Counted from the stretch's first letter, positions 27,001 through 35,679 are shown. The stretch is DNA of 64,000 nt from Sipunculus nudus (GCA_026874595.1 CM049313.1:62312659-62376658); one strand, 5' to 3'. Notes: a model not told the origin generated them from the sequence alone. Program-made: numbers and translations.

Positions 27001-30000
27001 GTAATATTGTTTGCCATTAACAAGTTACAGACCTATATCTAACATAAAAACAACAAGGTCCTGGACATTTTGCATCCTTCAATTAATCAAGAATATTCAT
27101 CAAGATCTGTCTAAACATTCAGGTCTGCAAGGTATCTGATATGCTCTTCACCTTTGACCTTTTAGGTTTCCAATTAGATGTGCCTAAGGCCTCCCTGGAT
27201 GTTGTCTCAGAAGATTGTATGTGCAACAGTAAAATTTGGTGCCCTGTCTGTCTGGGTGCTTAAAATCACTTTTTTGTCCAGTAACTCGCAAAATATGTTA
27301 CCATTACCTAATTTCAGGTTTCCAAGGAGATTTGTCCAAAACATCCCTGTATGTAACTTTAAAACATTCTAGGCCCTAGAATCTAGGGCTAGCAGATACA
27401 ATGTGTGCCCCTTCTGACTAACTGGATGCTCAAAATCCTGTTTTCGACCTGTAGAGGTCACCATGACTTAATTTCAGGTTTCAAGATTTGCCTAGGATCT
27501 CTCTGGGTGTACAGTTAGAAGTTTCTTGGTCTAATGGTTACAGTTTGTGCCATATTAATGGCAGGACTACTTCACTTGTAGGTCTTTTTTTCAGAAAAAA
27601 TGTGTAAAAATTACAAAAAAAATACAGGTGGCACCACCAGTCTTCAGGAACTGATAAAACCCTCCATGATCAATATACATGGAAAACCCATGGCAGTCAA
27701 TTCATTAATAATTCAGATACTGGAGCATTTGTATGAAATTACGAGCCCCATCTGTCTAAGGATATAGGTCACAGTGATCTTTTTACTGGTAACCAAGGAG
27801 ATTTTTTATGGACCTCCAAAGGTTTTCAGTGAGAAGTGTCTAGCTCTAGCTGTTACAATTTGTGCACTGTTAACAGAAGACCAGACAACGGGCAAAGAGT
27901 GATTGCTATAGCTCAGAAGACTTTAAGTCAGCTGAGCGAACTAAAAAATAAAAATTGTATAAGTAAGCATTTCTGTCTTCCAACTGTTATTCAAATAAAG
28001 GCCCCATATTTCAGCCACCCCATCCTTTCTTAAAAATAAAAGGGTTTCATGCCAATTTTGGTAGCGTAGACTCCTCTTTTCTAAATCTGAGGAATTTTCT
28101 AAGGTTTTCTCATCTGGGATGGACCTCTCTTTCGAAAATCCTGGATCTGCCCCTGAATTGCAAGTATACATGTATCATCCTTTGTTTTAATGCAGTGATA
28201 TAATTTGGTGTTTACGTACAATATCACGTCGAGGTCTAGGAGGAGGTAGTATTAGGGCAGGCCTCTTTCTGTCTATCTGCACCTCCCAGTCTAATGAATG
28301 GCGCCTAGAATAAGAAAATACTGTTGACTGAATCATAATTTTAGAAGATGTCAAGGACACTAATCTCAATAGCCACTTTCATAATCACACTTTTTAGAAA
28401 TGCAATACAAAAGCTGATGTATCTGTGGGAAAACATGAACTATCTATAATATTTATTGGATAAAATTAATAGACACAATATATATAAACTTCATTCTTCC
28501 AAGAAATTGTGACAGGTATATTATAATTTCTTGCAATTGGTTCTTCACTTTGTATGTGCATGAATCAATGTCATGCTCAAAAGAGAGTCAACAAGTCATT
28601 TAGATTGTGTCAGCTAGAATTTAGTAGAAGCCAACCTTTCTCCCCAACACCACCCCATCCTCCATCCTTTGTCAAATTATGTTATGCTGGGAGTGCATAT
28701 TAAGAGACCGCATCTTTGCTGTGAAGGTACTTAGGCAACGATCCCCTCACTTGCATCCCAATTTTATGATGTACCCTGCTTGATGTACACTGCACATCTG
28801 TTTACCATAACAAAGACTATGTGACCTGTCAGGCTGACCAAAGGTCCAATTTTTTGCAAGCATGACAACATCAAAACAAGGAGATAAAAATAAAAGATGA
28901 AGCTTGACGAATCTTGATCTTCAAATGGTACATAATGGCCAACCAGTGCCATGTGCACTATGTTTATGTTTTAGGCTGCTGATTGTATCCCTTGCAAGCT
29001 TATTTCCACATGTGCACAGGGGTAAGCAAAAGGTTTTCAAATAAAATACCATAATATCATATAGAGGTATCACTATTTGTATACTTAACATACCCAGTAT
29101 GTGAAAAGGTCCCTTTATAGAGCCCTGTTTTTTTACCGTTATAACGGAAAAATGGAATTGGGGTTTGAAAACAGAATAAGGGTTCAAAAACATAATTATA
29201 TTAATTACATGGAATACCATAGAAAGTCTGATTTAGAGCAGACTTAAACTACTAGTAAAGAAATTTTGGTGTGAGAGTACCAGTTGTGGTCCTTCGTGGG
29301 TTTGATGAAGAACCATTTATGTGAAGGACCAAGTATGATTTTGAATATACTTAAGTAACTTTGGGTCACGGCGCTCAGCTGAAGTTTGAAATTTTTGCAA
29401 ATACAAAATATGCAAAATATTCCATTGTAAGGTTTTACATATATACAAGCATTTGAGAAGCTAAGAGGAAAGGGGCCCCCTTACTTGGTTAAAGTAAAGT
29501 TCTAAATATATGATTGCAAAACTAATACCCTGACAAGACTGTCATTAAGAAAAACAGTAAAAGTTTTGAGATACTGGGATGCATATGAAATATTTACAGA
29601 TGGACAGGCAAGTGGAAAGAATGGACTAATACCTTTATTTCACTCTCAAGGGTATAATTTTATATAGTTTATATTAAAGCCTATTTCTTTTAGCATATCC
29701 ATTTGTTCCATTAACAATTTTTATCAGATTCATTTTTTTTTATTTACAAGTTTTATAAATTTGTAATAAAAAAAATCTGAAAATATAAGGTAAAATATCA
29801 GAATTCTAAGTTGCAATCATTATTTATCCAGAGTGCAGCTCATATTGCGTCATAATATGCATACACATATATTTTATTATTTTTAAATCACAAATGTTTA
29901 AACTGAGTTTAAAAGAAAATAATGCCACAACATGGCATCTTCAAGATTATTCCTCGAATCACTATTAAAAGGTTTTGTAAATTGGAGCTTTCAGTACATG

Positions 30001-31528
30001 CTTAATTTTAAAAGATTAAATAAATCAGATAAAATAAAACCATCCTTTCAAATAAAGTATACACACTGTTAGTTGAATGGGGACAAACATCATCATTGTG
30101 CTAATTACTATCTCAGCTATATTTTTTTACTGGAATTAATAGTCAATTTCACACCTGGTGAGTTTTTACTCTTCTGAAGTAATGAATTACTTATCTGATG
30201 AACATTCACACTTTCATATAGCAATACACCACTTTGTGGACACAATTAAATGTGCACTTTAATCATTGTAACCCTGGTGGTAAAATACAAAAACTAAAAT
30301 GTAGCACAGCCTAGAATAAGAATGAATCAAATAGAGAAAATTATAACATTCATCTAGTTTAAGCACCAGCTGGAGGGGGGGGGGGGAGTGCATGGCAGAG
30401 GTGAAGCCTGCTAGAAGTGACCAAGCTGAGCCAAGGCAAGCTGCCTGGAGAGGGTTACATAATACAAGTGAAGGCTGTACTACAAGGTGGGCCTGATGTA
30501 AACAACACTTGACATGGTGAATGAAAACTTGAATAAAAGCTTCACTTTCCAATAAATTTCTTTAAAATTTCAGATTATTAAAAGATTAAATCCTTATGTA
30601 TATAAGCTGTGAAAATTAAATCAACAGTGCTTACAGGGGAAAAACGTGCTGTAGCCAAAGCTGGACAAAATTTAAGGTATTGATTTTTTATTTATGCTAA
30701 TAACTTAGAAAATTTGCAAACTTCAGATCTTATTTTGGATTAACAATTGAATCTTGATTTAATAAAGTTATATCCCTGAAAAAAAGTGTCCAGCTTCAAC
30801 AATTCTCATGTTAAGTGAGTAAATATATTTCCTGATTTTAAAAAAATTGCATTATATTTGGACCCATAACTTCAAAACAATACTCAATACTGACATAATT
30901 TTTGGTATGTTAATAGAAAATGTATGGAAAAATATGAATACTAAATATAATCAAAAACAGACCAGTTGTTTCGATATTAGGCAGCCTTGAAGTGTGACAA
31001 TGGCTTTTTTTATGAAAAACGAAGCATTTATATTTCGAAGGAACAAAGTCTTTGTGACCCCATTTTCTGTATGGTAGGAGATTTATGGGACATCTAACTG
31101 TATGCAAAAAATTTTGGATTCATAGGTCCAACAGTTTCAAAACGTTCCTAGTTAAAGGACAGCCGGACAACAGACAAAGGACCATGACTATAGCTCAGAT
31201 GACTTATAGTCAGCTGAGCTAAAACATATAAACAGCTTATTGAACACATTATCATTTTAATGATCCTGATTTTACAAGATTTAACTCTAAAAAGTATGTA
31301 ATAATTATATTACATAAAATAAAAAGATAAAACAGAACATTCTGGAATTCTGATTTTATTAAAATGAAAAATAAATATTTATTAAACGGAAAAAAATAGG
31401 GGTCTACCTTCAGAATGCACAATAATCACTTACTAGTGGAGATTGTTACCATCAGTTTTTGCTGTTCTTTTAGATACCTACTCCTGGCGCTTCATGTTAA
31501 CTTACTTTGGTGCTCTGTGATGTTCCAT
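1034..31528 (-). CDS. TENT2: TENT2 (GLD-2/PAPD4) cytoplasmic poly(A) polymerase, 10 exons, C-terminus off window
   Basis: Template-independent nucleotidyltransferase that adds poly(A) to mRNAs in the cytoplasm, usually recruited by RNA-binding partners because the family has no RNA-recognition domain. Seen: exons at 31528-31506, 28304-28220, 26758-26644, 26065-25974, 11852-11789, 10744-10678, 10107-10031, 7262-7134, 1381-1335 and, less surely, 1090-1034. Phases match at every junction and give 252 residues. The signature GSSMNGFGSRNSDMD gives catalytic Asp94 and Asp96; ECDLN gives the third Asp154; DASRGTLSSYSL marks the central domain. SYSL followed by LMVLHYLQ fits GLD-2 better than the uridylyltransferases TUT4/7. 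The N-terminus before the fold is short (about 80 residues against about 200 in human). About 170 C-terminal residues, including the PAP-associated domain, are expected left of position 1. Confidence 0.92.
1335..1381 (-). CDS. TENT2: TENT2 exon 9
   Basis: Acceptor TTTTCCAG, donor GTAAGA. Together with the split codon C|AT it encodes HGCRPPVIPSLQEYHP, matching the family pattern (P-x-LPSLQ-x-x-YP) directly after the LMVLHYLQ helix. Confidence 0.9.
1801..1829 (+). repeat. F1 5' terminus, copy 1
   Basis: Contains the 12-base palindrome GACCCATGGGTC and, ten bases on, GCTCAGCTGA, which recurs inverted in the F1 3' hairpin. Similar starts lie at 11902, 12752 and 29361. Confidence 0.7.
2637..2661. 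repeat. Poly-G tract
   Basis: About 20 consecutive G with one interrupting A near its end. Confidence 0.95.
3178..3302. repeat. GA-rich microsatellite
   Basis: Imperfect (GA)n and (GAAA)n. The open frames across it on both strands are pure repeat translations (Arg-Glu or Leu-Ser runs), not genes. Confidence 0.95.
3780..5785 (+). mobile_element. F1 type-B element body, copy 1
   Basis: Related over about 2 kb to 33185-35455 and in part to 16560-17040 and 30500-31221. Contains two diverged tandem units of about 0.65 kb (each with GAAAATTAAATC and CAAAATTTAAGG), then CATCTAACTGTATGC, a GACGG-type tract and the F1 hairpin at 5748-5778. Conserved minus-strand ORFs in these copies follow the shared nucleotide repeat and show no protein family signature. 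Confidence 0.7.
5748..5778 (+). repeat. F1 3' terminal hairpin, copy 2
   Basis: Same 14-base arms as copy 1, with loop TAT; ends in GAGCTA. Confidence 0.85.
6213..6260 (+). repeat. F2-like 3' terminus
   Basis: GCGGCGGTGGCGGCGG, then AACATAG, then GTATCCCC and GGGGATAC as inverted arms around a C-rich loop, followed by AAT. A diverged version of the F2 3' ends at 22604 and 25221. Confidence 0.6.
7134..7262 (-). CDS. TENT2: TENT2 exon 8, central domain
   Basis: Acceptor CTCTTACAG, donor GTATGT. Residues 176-217 contain PLVMFIKRWAKFHNI and DASRGTLSSYSL, the most conserved part of the central domain of GLD-2 enzymes, which helps bind the incoming nucleotide. This exon alone identifies the family. 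Confidence 0.97.
7686..7974 (+). mobile_element. tRNA-derived SINE
   Basis: The head has an A-box-like GTGGCTTAACAGTTAGG and a B-box-like GGTTTGAAGCC at tRNA spacing, followed by an unrelated body of about 200 bases. Right boundary taken where the adjacent inverted repeat begins. The tRNA of origin cannot be told by eye. Confidence 0.65.
8660..8683. repeat. Poly-C tract
   Basis: About 23 consecutive C at the inner end of the left arm; the right arm has a shorter G-run at the mirror position. Confidence 0.95.
8970..9014. repeat. TA/TG microsatellite
   Basis: (TA)n passing into (TG)n in the spacer of the inverted repeat. Confidence 0.95.
10031..10107 (-). CDS. TENT2: TENT2 exon 7, third catalytic Asp
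   Basis: Acceptor TTTTTTCAG, donor GTGAGT. Residues 150-174 contain GIECDLNINGYTAVRNTHLL; Asp154 is the third metal ligand. The last T joins AT of the next exon to give Tyr175. Confidence 0.96.
10108..11788 (-). other. TENT2 introns 6 and 5
   Basis: Apart from exon 6 (10678-10744), nothing recognised; AT-rich unique-looking sequence. Confidence 0.75.
10678..10744 (-). CDS. TENT2: TENT2 exon 6
   Basis: Acceptor TTGACAG, donor GTAAGA. With split Ser127 it encodes SFLRQVQVIHASVPILKFRD, matching the family pattern xVIRAKVPIxKFRD just before the third catalytic aspartate. Phase 2 at the end gives split Ser149. Confidence 0.94.
11789..11852 (-). CDS. TENT2: TENT2 exon 5
   Basis: Acceptor GATTGAAG after a pyrimidine-rich run, donor GTAAGT. 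Residues 106-126 (EIRKKEAIRILNQIQVGL and on) match the helix after the DxD strand. A second frame is also open, but only this one is phase-compatible with both neighbours and similar to the family. Confidence 0.88.
11902..11930 (+). repeat. F1 5' terminus, copy 2
   Basis: Like copy 1 with a few changes (GACCCATTGGTC, then GCTCAGCTGA). Confidence 0.6.
12259..12291 (+). repeat. F3 5' terminus, copy 1
   Basis: Double palindrome AAGGCCTACAGGCCTAATG followed by CTAACCTGTGC, a one-base variant of the F3 inverted motif; the next 190 bases resemble those after 13302 and 17072. Confidence 0.6.
12576..12615 (+). repeat. F2 5' terminus, diverged copy
   Basis: AACTAGATACAGGTAGTCG, then a GGACTAC partner arm and TATCCC; about 40 bases on comes the family phrase GTGAGGCATGGATTGAGTGG. 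Confidence 0.5.
12752..12780 (+). repeat. F1 5' terminus, copy 3
   Basis: GACCCATGGGTC palindrome then GCTCAGCTG, as in copy 1. Confidence 0.65.
14300..14560. repeat. Degenerate minisatellite (about 31 bp)
   Basis: Repeats of ACTGAGTGAACTCTTGACCT plus CTGGCTGC-like filler; the same motif recurs at 17500-17740. Confidence 0.7.
15130..15960. repeat. Tandem array, about 177-bp unit
   Basis: Phrase CAGCTTCCCATAACTCAGCC recurs with small changes about every 177 bases (15316, 15493), with a weaker copy at about 15810. A sister array is at 18240-18925. Confidence 0.75.
16340..16370. repeat. Poly-G tract
   Basis: About 22 consecutive G after GTCAACAGAATGGGGTG; the same phrase precedes the G/A-rich tract at about 3150, so the run belongs to the repeat. 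Confidence 0.95.
16560..17040 (+). repeat. F1 type-B fragment
   Basis: Matches the type-B body (GTGAAAATTAAATCCACAG, TTAGGCAGTCCTGAAGTGT) and stops where an F3 5' terminus begins at 17041. Confidence 0.65.
17041..17072 (+). repeat. F3 5' terminus, copy 3
   Basis: AACAAGTCCTACGCCCTAATG then GTGAACCTGTG; it abuts F1 type-B sequence, as expected of an insertion into it. Confidence 0.55.
17587..17671. repeat. 22-bp minisatellite
   Basis: About 3.9 copies of CATGAGGTGATCACATGC plus four bases; each unit contains the palindrome TGATCA. Confidence 0.9.
18240..18925. repeat. Tandem array, about 176-bp unit
   Basis: Starts of CTTCCCATAACTCAGCC at about 18441, 18615 and 18792; sister of the array at 15130-15960. 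Confidence 0.75.
18930..19870. repeat. Tandem units with GGTGGCGCCACC-like site
   Basis: Repeating block of about 300 bases (phrases CCAAGATCTATGGATATATAC and GACCCACTCCTAAGAAATG), each carrying a version of GATGGCGCCACC. Open frames here are repeat translations. Confidence 0.65.
20531..20560 (+). repeat. F1 3' terminal hairpin, diverged copy
   Basis: TAAGCTCAGATGACTTATAG then TCAGCTGTGC; the outer pairs have decayed. Confidence 0.7.
20621..22636 (+). mobile_element. F2 element, complete copy 1 (2.0 kb, six tandem units)
   Basis: The 5' end begins ACCAGAATACGGGTAGTCG, with a GTAGTCG...CAACTA near-palindrome and then GTATCCGCC. The body is six units of about 279 bases (GATGTCTGCAG at 20739, 21017, 21295, 21575, 21854, 22134), most with GGTGGCGCCACC. 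The 3' part is a unique 230-base segment with a GCGGCGGCGG tract and the hairpin at 22604-22633 whose right arm GGCGGATAC is the inverse of the 5' motif. Many overlapping short ORFs on both strands are shadows of the tandem units. Confidence 0.8.
22604..22633 (+). repeat. F2 3' terminal hairpin, copy 1
   Basis: GTATCCGC pairs with GCGGATAC; inner AAAAC pairs with GTTTT, leaving a TCT loop and one bulged G. Confidence 0.85.
22780..23665 (+). repeat. F1 (pearl-like) tandem core, about 150-bp unit
   Basis: Phrase GACCTAATTTCAGGTTTCC recurs at 22921, 23070 and 23221, then weaker copies at about 23362 and 23498: five or six units. Ends with a decayed F1 3' end at 23634-23665. Confidence 0.75.
23666..25470 (+). 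repeat. F1 unit split by an F2 insertion
   Basis: 23666-23793 and 25254-25470 together read as one F1 unit like those at 336-700 and 27610-27945, ending in a truncated F1 hairpin at 25450. The F2 element 23794-25253 sits between them. Confidence 0.75.
23794..25253 (+). mobile_element. F2 element, complete copy 2 (1.46 kb, four tandem units)
   Basis: 5' AACTAGAATACTGGTAGTTG with CAACTAC partner arm; four units of about 278 bases (marks at about 23915, 24196, 24473, 24752); 3' segment and hairpin at 25221-25250 (GTATCCGC with GGCAGATAC, one mismatch). Same order as copy 1 with two fewer units, so units have been gained or lost inside the element. Confidence 0.8.
25974..26065 (-). CDS. TENT2: TENT2 exon 4, catalytic DxD motif
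   Basis: Acceptor TTTCACAG, donor GTAAGA. Residues 76-105 hold IIGSSMNGFGSRNSDMD, the nucleotidyltransferase signature: Gly82-Ser83 contacts the nucleotide phosphates, and Asp94 and Asp96 bind the catalytic metals by family rule. The following intron is 14.1 kb. Confidence 0.96.
26644..26758 (-). CDS. TENT2: TENT2 exon 3, helical lead-in to the catalytic domain
   Basis: Acceptor TTTAG, donor GTGAGT. Residues 37-74 form a charged helical stretch (ECWQNERQTQEELDKKLALK), the counterpart of the helix preceding the nucleotidyltransferase fold in human GLD-2. The split codon G|AC makes Asp75. Confidence 0.88.
27150..27945 (+). repeat. F1 (pearl-like) tandem core and 3' end
   Basis: Three diverged 150-base units, then a 335-type unit, then a hairpin at 27909-27939 with arms TAGCTCAGAAGACT and AGTCAGCTGAGCGA. 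Confidence 0.75.
28220..28304 (-). CDS. TENT2: TENT2 exon 2, basic proline-rich N-terminal segment
   Basis: Bounded by acceptor TTCTAG and donor GTACGT. Encodes residues 8-36, rich in Arg and Pro (for example LILPPPRPRRDI), like the unstructured N-terminal region of GLD-2 enzymes. It ends in phase 0, as the next exon requires. Confidence 0.75.
29361..31221 (+). mobile_element. F1 element, candidate full copy (1.9 kb)
   Basis: Starts with GGGTCACGGCGCTCAGCTGA (outer palindrome half lost) and ends with a perfect-class hairpin at 31191-31221. The 3' half is type-B sequence; a short poly-G tract lies at 30376. The two ends are in the right order and orientation with no other F1 end between them. 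Confidence 0.6.
31191..31221 (+). repeat. F1 3' terminal hairpin, copy at 31 kb
   Basis: Arms identical to those at 5748-5778, loop TAT, followed by AAA. Confidence 0.85.
31506..31528 (-). CDS. TENT2: TENT2 exon 1, coding part with start codon
   Basis: The ATG at 31528 sits in a good context (A at -3, G at +4), with an in-frame TAA two codons upstream. Seven codons (MEHHRAP) plus AA end at a consensus GTAAGT donor; the split Lys8 is completed by the first G of the exon at 28304. A pyrimidine-rich acceptor-like sequence at about 31,637-31,650 suggests this exon has an untranslated 5' part and that another leader exon lies further upstream. The start is inferred from phase and context, because the N-terminus of this family is poorly conserved. 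Confidence 0.6.
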
Positions 31529-31692
31529 GTTTTAATCAATGATCCTGTTGCTTTTTCTTGGTCAGATGACAGTCATTACCTGGCCCTTGGCACCTGGATA
31601 TCCTTATATTTTGTATCTTCAACTCATCTGAAAGGTATAAACGCTATTATTTAAATAAATTGCACCAACTTCACAGATACGATCACTGGCAT

Positions 31693-32199
31693 TTAAAGGG
31701 ACATAATCAGGGGCTAATTTTTTACCCATTCTTTCACACTATCAGTTCAGTTTTACTTTATACATATGTTTCCCAGCAAAACAACCCAGCACATGGTTTC
31801 ATTTCCTTGCATACGGCTGTTTAACACCATGTTATGGCTCTGCATGTGGGTAAACACAGTCTGTTTACCAAAACAAGGCCGTGTGACCGGAGGTCCGATT
31901 AAGAGGGGCAACACGCAGTGTTTCAGCCAGCAGGAACATGTATTACATATTTTGGGTCAAGTCAGAGAGGGCATCTCCTGATTGACACATTTTTTGGCTC
32001 AACAATGCACACGGCCCCATGTGCTGTGTTTATGTTTATATTTGTCATCGGGCCTGGTTCACTGATTTTAACATTCATTAACAGGGAAAAGCAAACTACT
32101 TCAGGGCAATATTTTGGCAGTTACAGATTTATTTTAAAGGGGGGAAGCTATTTTTCATGTTAACTTAACATGCTATACAGGTGATTGGGCCCCTTTAAA
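31693..32199 (+). mobile_element. TTAAAGGG MITE, copy 1
   Basis: About 507 bases from TTAAAGGGACATAATCAGG to GATTGGGCCCCTTTAA: imperfect terminal inverted repeats. A clear inverted copy lies at 56825-57336 in UPF1 intron 11. ORFs within follow the repeat and lack a domain. Lies just upstream of the TENT2 start exon. Confidence 0.75.
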
Positions 32200-33184
32200 G
32201 CAAAAGCTGACAAGAGCCAACAGCCTGGGGATCAGTTGTTATGTGTAGTAACAGTAACAAATACAGAACATCTGAACTCACATGGATGTACATTGCTGCT
32301 TTGTATTTGGTATTTGCCCTGAAAAAACCTATATGTTACATTCTTTTTGAGATATGCTGCTCACAAGCCAAAATTTGATAAAAAATGTGAGTACAAATTA
32401 AGATTTAAAGGTGGCTTCACCTGCCTTGTGCAGCAATTACAGATCACCATTGTATATAAAGCAAGCCATATATCAAAATAATCCATCCAGAAGTTACTGG
32501 TTCACAATATTTTTTTTTACCTTCAAAATTTAGTCAAGATGACCCATCTTTAACCTTAACCAAGGTTTTATTGGTACATCTATCTTCCCTGAAGAATTGA
32601 AGTACCTATGTTGCTCACAGGGTAGTCAAAATATATGTGTTCATGTTTTACAAAAACAGCAAAATGATCTATAAAAATACCAGAAGTTCAAGCAGAGGAG
32701 AAAAGTAATGGCCTTTAATGGTTAAGAGTCATAAAGTTATAGAGAAGCTCTGAAATAGAACAGTCTTAGTGAATGTTTTAGAAATGCCAAATATTTACAT
32801 TCTTTTGTTTAAACCACTGATTTGTACAGGAAGGTTCTCTGGGTTACACCGACAAGGTGCTTGGGCACAGAGCAACTGTGATAAGACCAATGAGCGCATG
32901 GACTTGGTATTGCATTATGCATCCAGCTCCAAATTATAAACATGCTACACCCTCTCTCAAGGCCACTCACTTGTCTGACTGTTCTGGTTCTGGCACAGAC
33001 TCAAGAATTAATTGGAAAAATGAGAATGGGTGTCACATGATTAAAATTTTGAGCTGGACATCCGCTGCGTGAGAAACATACCAAAAATTTGGAGCAATTT
33101 TATAGCCGTCCTACTAAATACAGGAATACCCCGAAATATCCCAGAAAACCCAGGAATACAGCTTATTTCCCCTCATAATCGTAA
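32200..33184. other. Intergenic or TENT2 5' flank
   Basis: AT-rich; no gene recognised. A 71-codon open frame at 32857 shows no family features. Confidence 0.6.
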
Positions 33185-35455
33185 TATAATTAATTATATC
33201 TTTAATCAGTACTTGTCTGAGTAAAATTTAAAAAATTTGACATTTTAACTTTTTTTTTAAATTATGAAATAAATATAAATTAACAAGCTGAAACACTTGG
33301 AAAAGACCTGGGAATTTAGATTTATATCATAAACTGCATCTTTGTAAATCATTAATTTCCTTCATATAATCCCTAATAGTACATAACAATATAATTTAAT
33401 TATTTTTTTTTTCATTATTAAAACTGAAAAGAAAAATACCATATGTGACTCAATGGTGTTACTTGGAATACATTTTCATCCATCCATGCAAAATCCATAA
33501 AACATCAGTAACTGTTACTCATCAACTGTCAAATTCCTTTTCAACTGATTATTTTTTAAGTTGTTATTATAGATCTATAAAAAATTTATTTATTCATTGT
33601 TTATTGTTATGCTGTTGGTCTATACAACTAATAGATGAGCTGGGTTGGACACCTGGATCAGCTGTGGGGAGCAATAAGCTGCCCAGCTGCAAGTATATGC
33701 CCCACATTATGCGTGCATAATTGGCAGGAAAGGTCAAGTAGAGGACATACAGGTGACTGAATAGGGCCTGAGTAGAGCCTGGATCTGACACGGTGTCATA
33801 AAAACTTTAATAAAAGCTACATTTTTTGGCCAATTTCTTTCAACTTTCAAAACTAACAAGCTGAAATCCTTATTTCTGCATGATATGAAAATTATATCAA
33901 CAGTGCTTACATGAAACAAACATGCCATGATCAAAATTAGACAAAATTTAAGGTACTCATTTTATATTTACATTAATAACTTATGAAATTTGAAAAACAC
34001 AGAACTAATTTTGGGTATACAATTGACTCTTGATTAAATAATGTTATATCCCTGACAAAAAAAATCTCTGGCTTCAGCAATTTTCATGTTAAGGGAGTAA
34101 ACATATTTCTTGTTTACAAAGTGCATTATGTTCGGGCCCATAAGTTAAAACAAATTCGCAATACTCACATCATTTCTGATATGTGCATAGAGTTTAAATA
34201 CAAGAACATGTATATTTTATATGATCAAAGTCAGATCAGTGGTTTTGATAATAGGCAGTCTTGAAGTGTAACAATGGGTTTTTAATTGAAAATTAAAGTT
34301 TTTTCTTAATATCTCGAAGGAATGAAGTTCTAGTGACCAAACTTTTGGAATGGTAGGGGGGTTTAGGGGACATCTAACTGTATGCCAAATTTTGGGAGCT
34401 GAGAGCTGGCTTGGGAAGCTGGGGAGCTGAGCTCTAGCAAACTGCATAACATTTGCTTGATCTAAACAATACTTCACATGGTGCTTGAAAACTTGAATGA
34501 AATCTACAGTTTTTGATCAAGTGGTTTCAAATTTCAGATGTTTAGAGATGAAATGCTTATGGTAGCATGCTGTGAAAATTAAATCTACAGCAGTTACAGG
34601 ATAATAATGTGCCATGGTCAAATCTGGGCAAAATTTAAGTTACTGATTTTATATTAATGCTTATAACTTATAAAATTTTAAAAATTCAGATCTAATTTTT
34701 GGTATACAATTGAATCTTGATTAAATATAGTTATATACCTGAAAGAAAGTCTCTAGCTTCAGCAATTTCCTGAATTTCTTCAAAGTGCATTATGAAGCAA
34801 TTTAAAACATGCTGTGAAAATTAAATCCACAGTACTTACAGGAAAAAAACGTGCCATGGTCAAACTTGGGCAAAATTTAAGGTACCAATTTTATATTTTT
34901 GCCAATATTTAAAAAAAAAATTTAACAGATTTTGATCTAATTTTTGGTATACAATTAAATTTTGATCAATTATAGTTGTAATACTGAAAAAAAGTCCCTA
35001 CCTTTAACACTTTTAGTCTTAAGTGACCAAATATCTTTCCTGATTGTTTTACAAAGTCCATTATGTTTGGGCCCATAACTTTTTTGAATTAAATAATACT
35101 GACTTAATTTCTGGCATGTACATAGGAACTATATAGAAGAATATTTATGGTAAATATGAAAAAAAAACCAGATCAGTGATTTTGATATTAGGCAGTCCTG
35201 AAGTGTGAAAATAGATTTCTAATAAAAAATTTAGGTTTTTCCTTAATATCTCGAAGGAAGGAAGTCCTATTGACCCAATTTTCGGTATGGTAGGAGATTT
35301 TTGGGACATCTAACTGTATGGCAAATTTCAGATTCATAGGTCCAATGGTGTCGAAACGTGCCAGTCTTACGGACGGACATCCGGAGAGACGGACGGACAG
35401 ACGACAATGGACCACGACTATAGCTCAGATGACTTATAGTCAGCTAAGCTAAAAA
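33185..35455 (+). mobile_element. F1 type-B element body, copy 2
   Basis: Direct, diverged copy of 3780-5785, with an extra tandem unit; ends in a GACGG-type tract and a hairpin at 35421-35451 (one changed arm base, CTAAGCTA). Confidence 0.7.
35421..35451 (+). repeat. F1 3' terminal hairpin, copy at 35 kb
   Basis: Left arm TAGCTCAGATGACT; right arm AGTCAGCTAAGCTA with one substitution; AAAAAT follows. Confidence 0.85.
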
Positions 35456-35679
35456 TGAAATATAAAATAATCTTAGCAGACTACGTGAGATAAATAACAT
35501 TTTTTTAATAAATAGATATAAAATTAAATGCTAAATGACATGTCACAAAAATAATATACATATTAAATTATAAATTAAATAAAATACAATATATTTTTTA
35601 TCAAATAGTTATATTCAATTTGTAATGCTTTGTTCAATTTGTAAATGTTATGCATATAATTGCACTGGGGTCAAGATGC

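Larger units (their letters stand above)
26066..28219 (-). other. TENT2 introns 3 and 2
   Basis: Intron 3 (26066-26643) is AT-rich with nothing recognised. Intron 2 (26759-28219) has an F1 core (about 27150-27560), an F1 unit with 3' end (27600-27945) and, at about 28154, a minus-strand terminus-like CAGGGGCAGATCCAGG of the kind seen at hAT ends, with no visible partner. Confidence 0.7.
28305..31505 (-). other. TENT2 intron 1
   Basis: 28764-29130 looks like a decayed copy of the TTAAAGGG MITE (see 31693). An F1 element spans 29361-31221. 28305-28763 and 31222-31505 show nothing recognisable. Confidence 0.65.
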
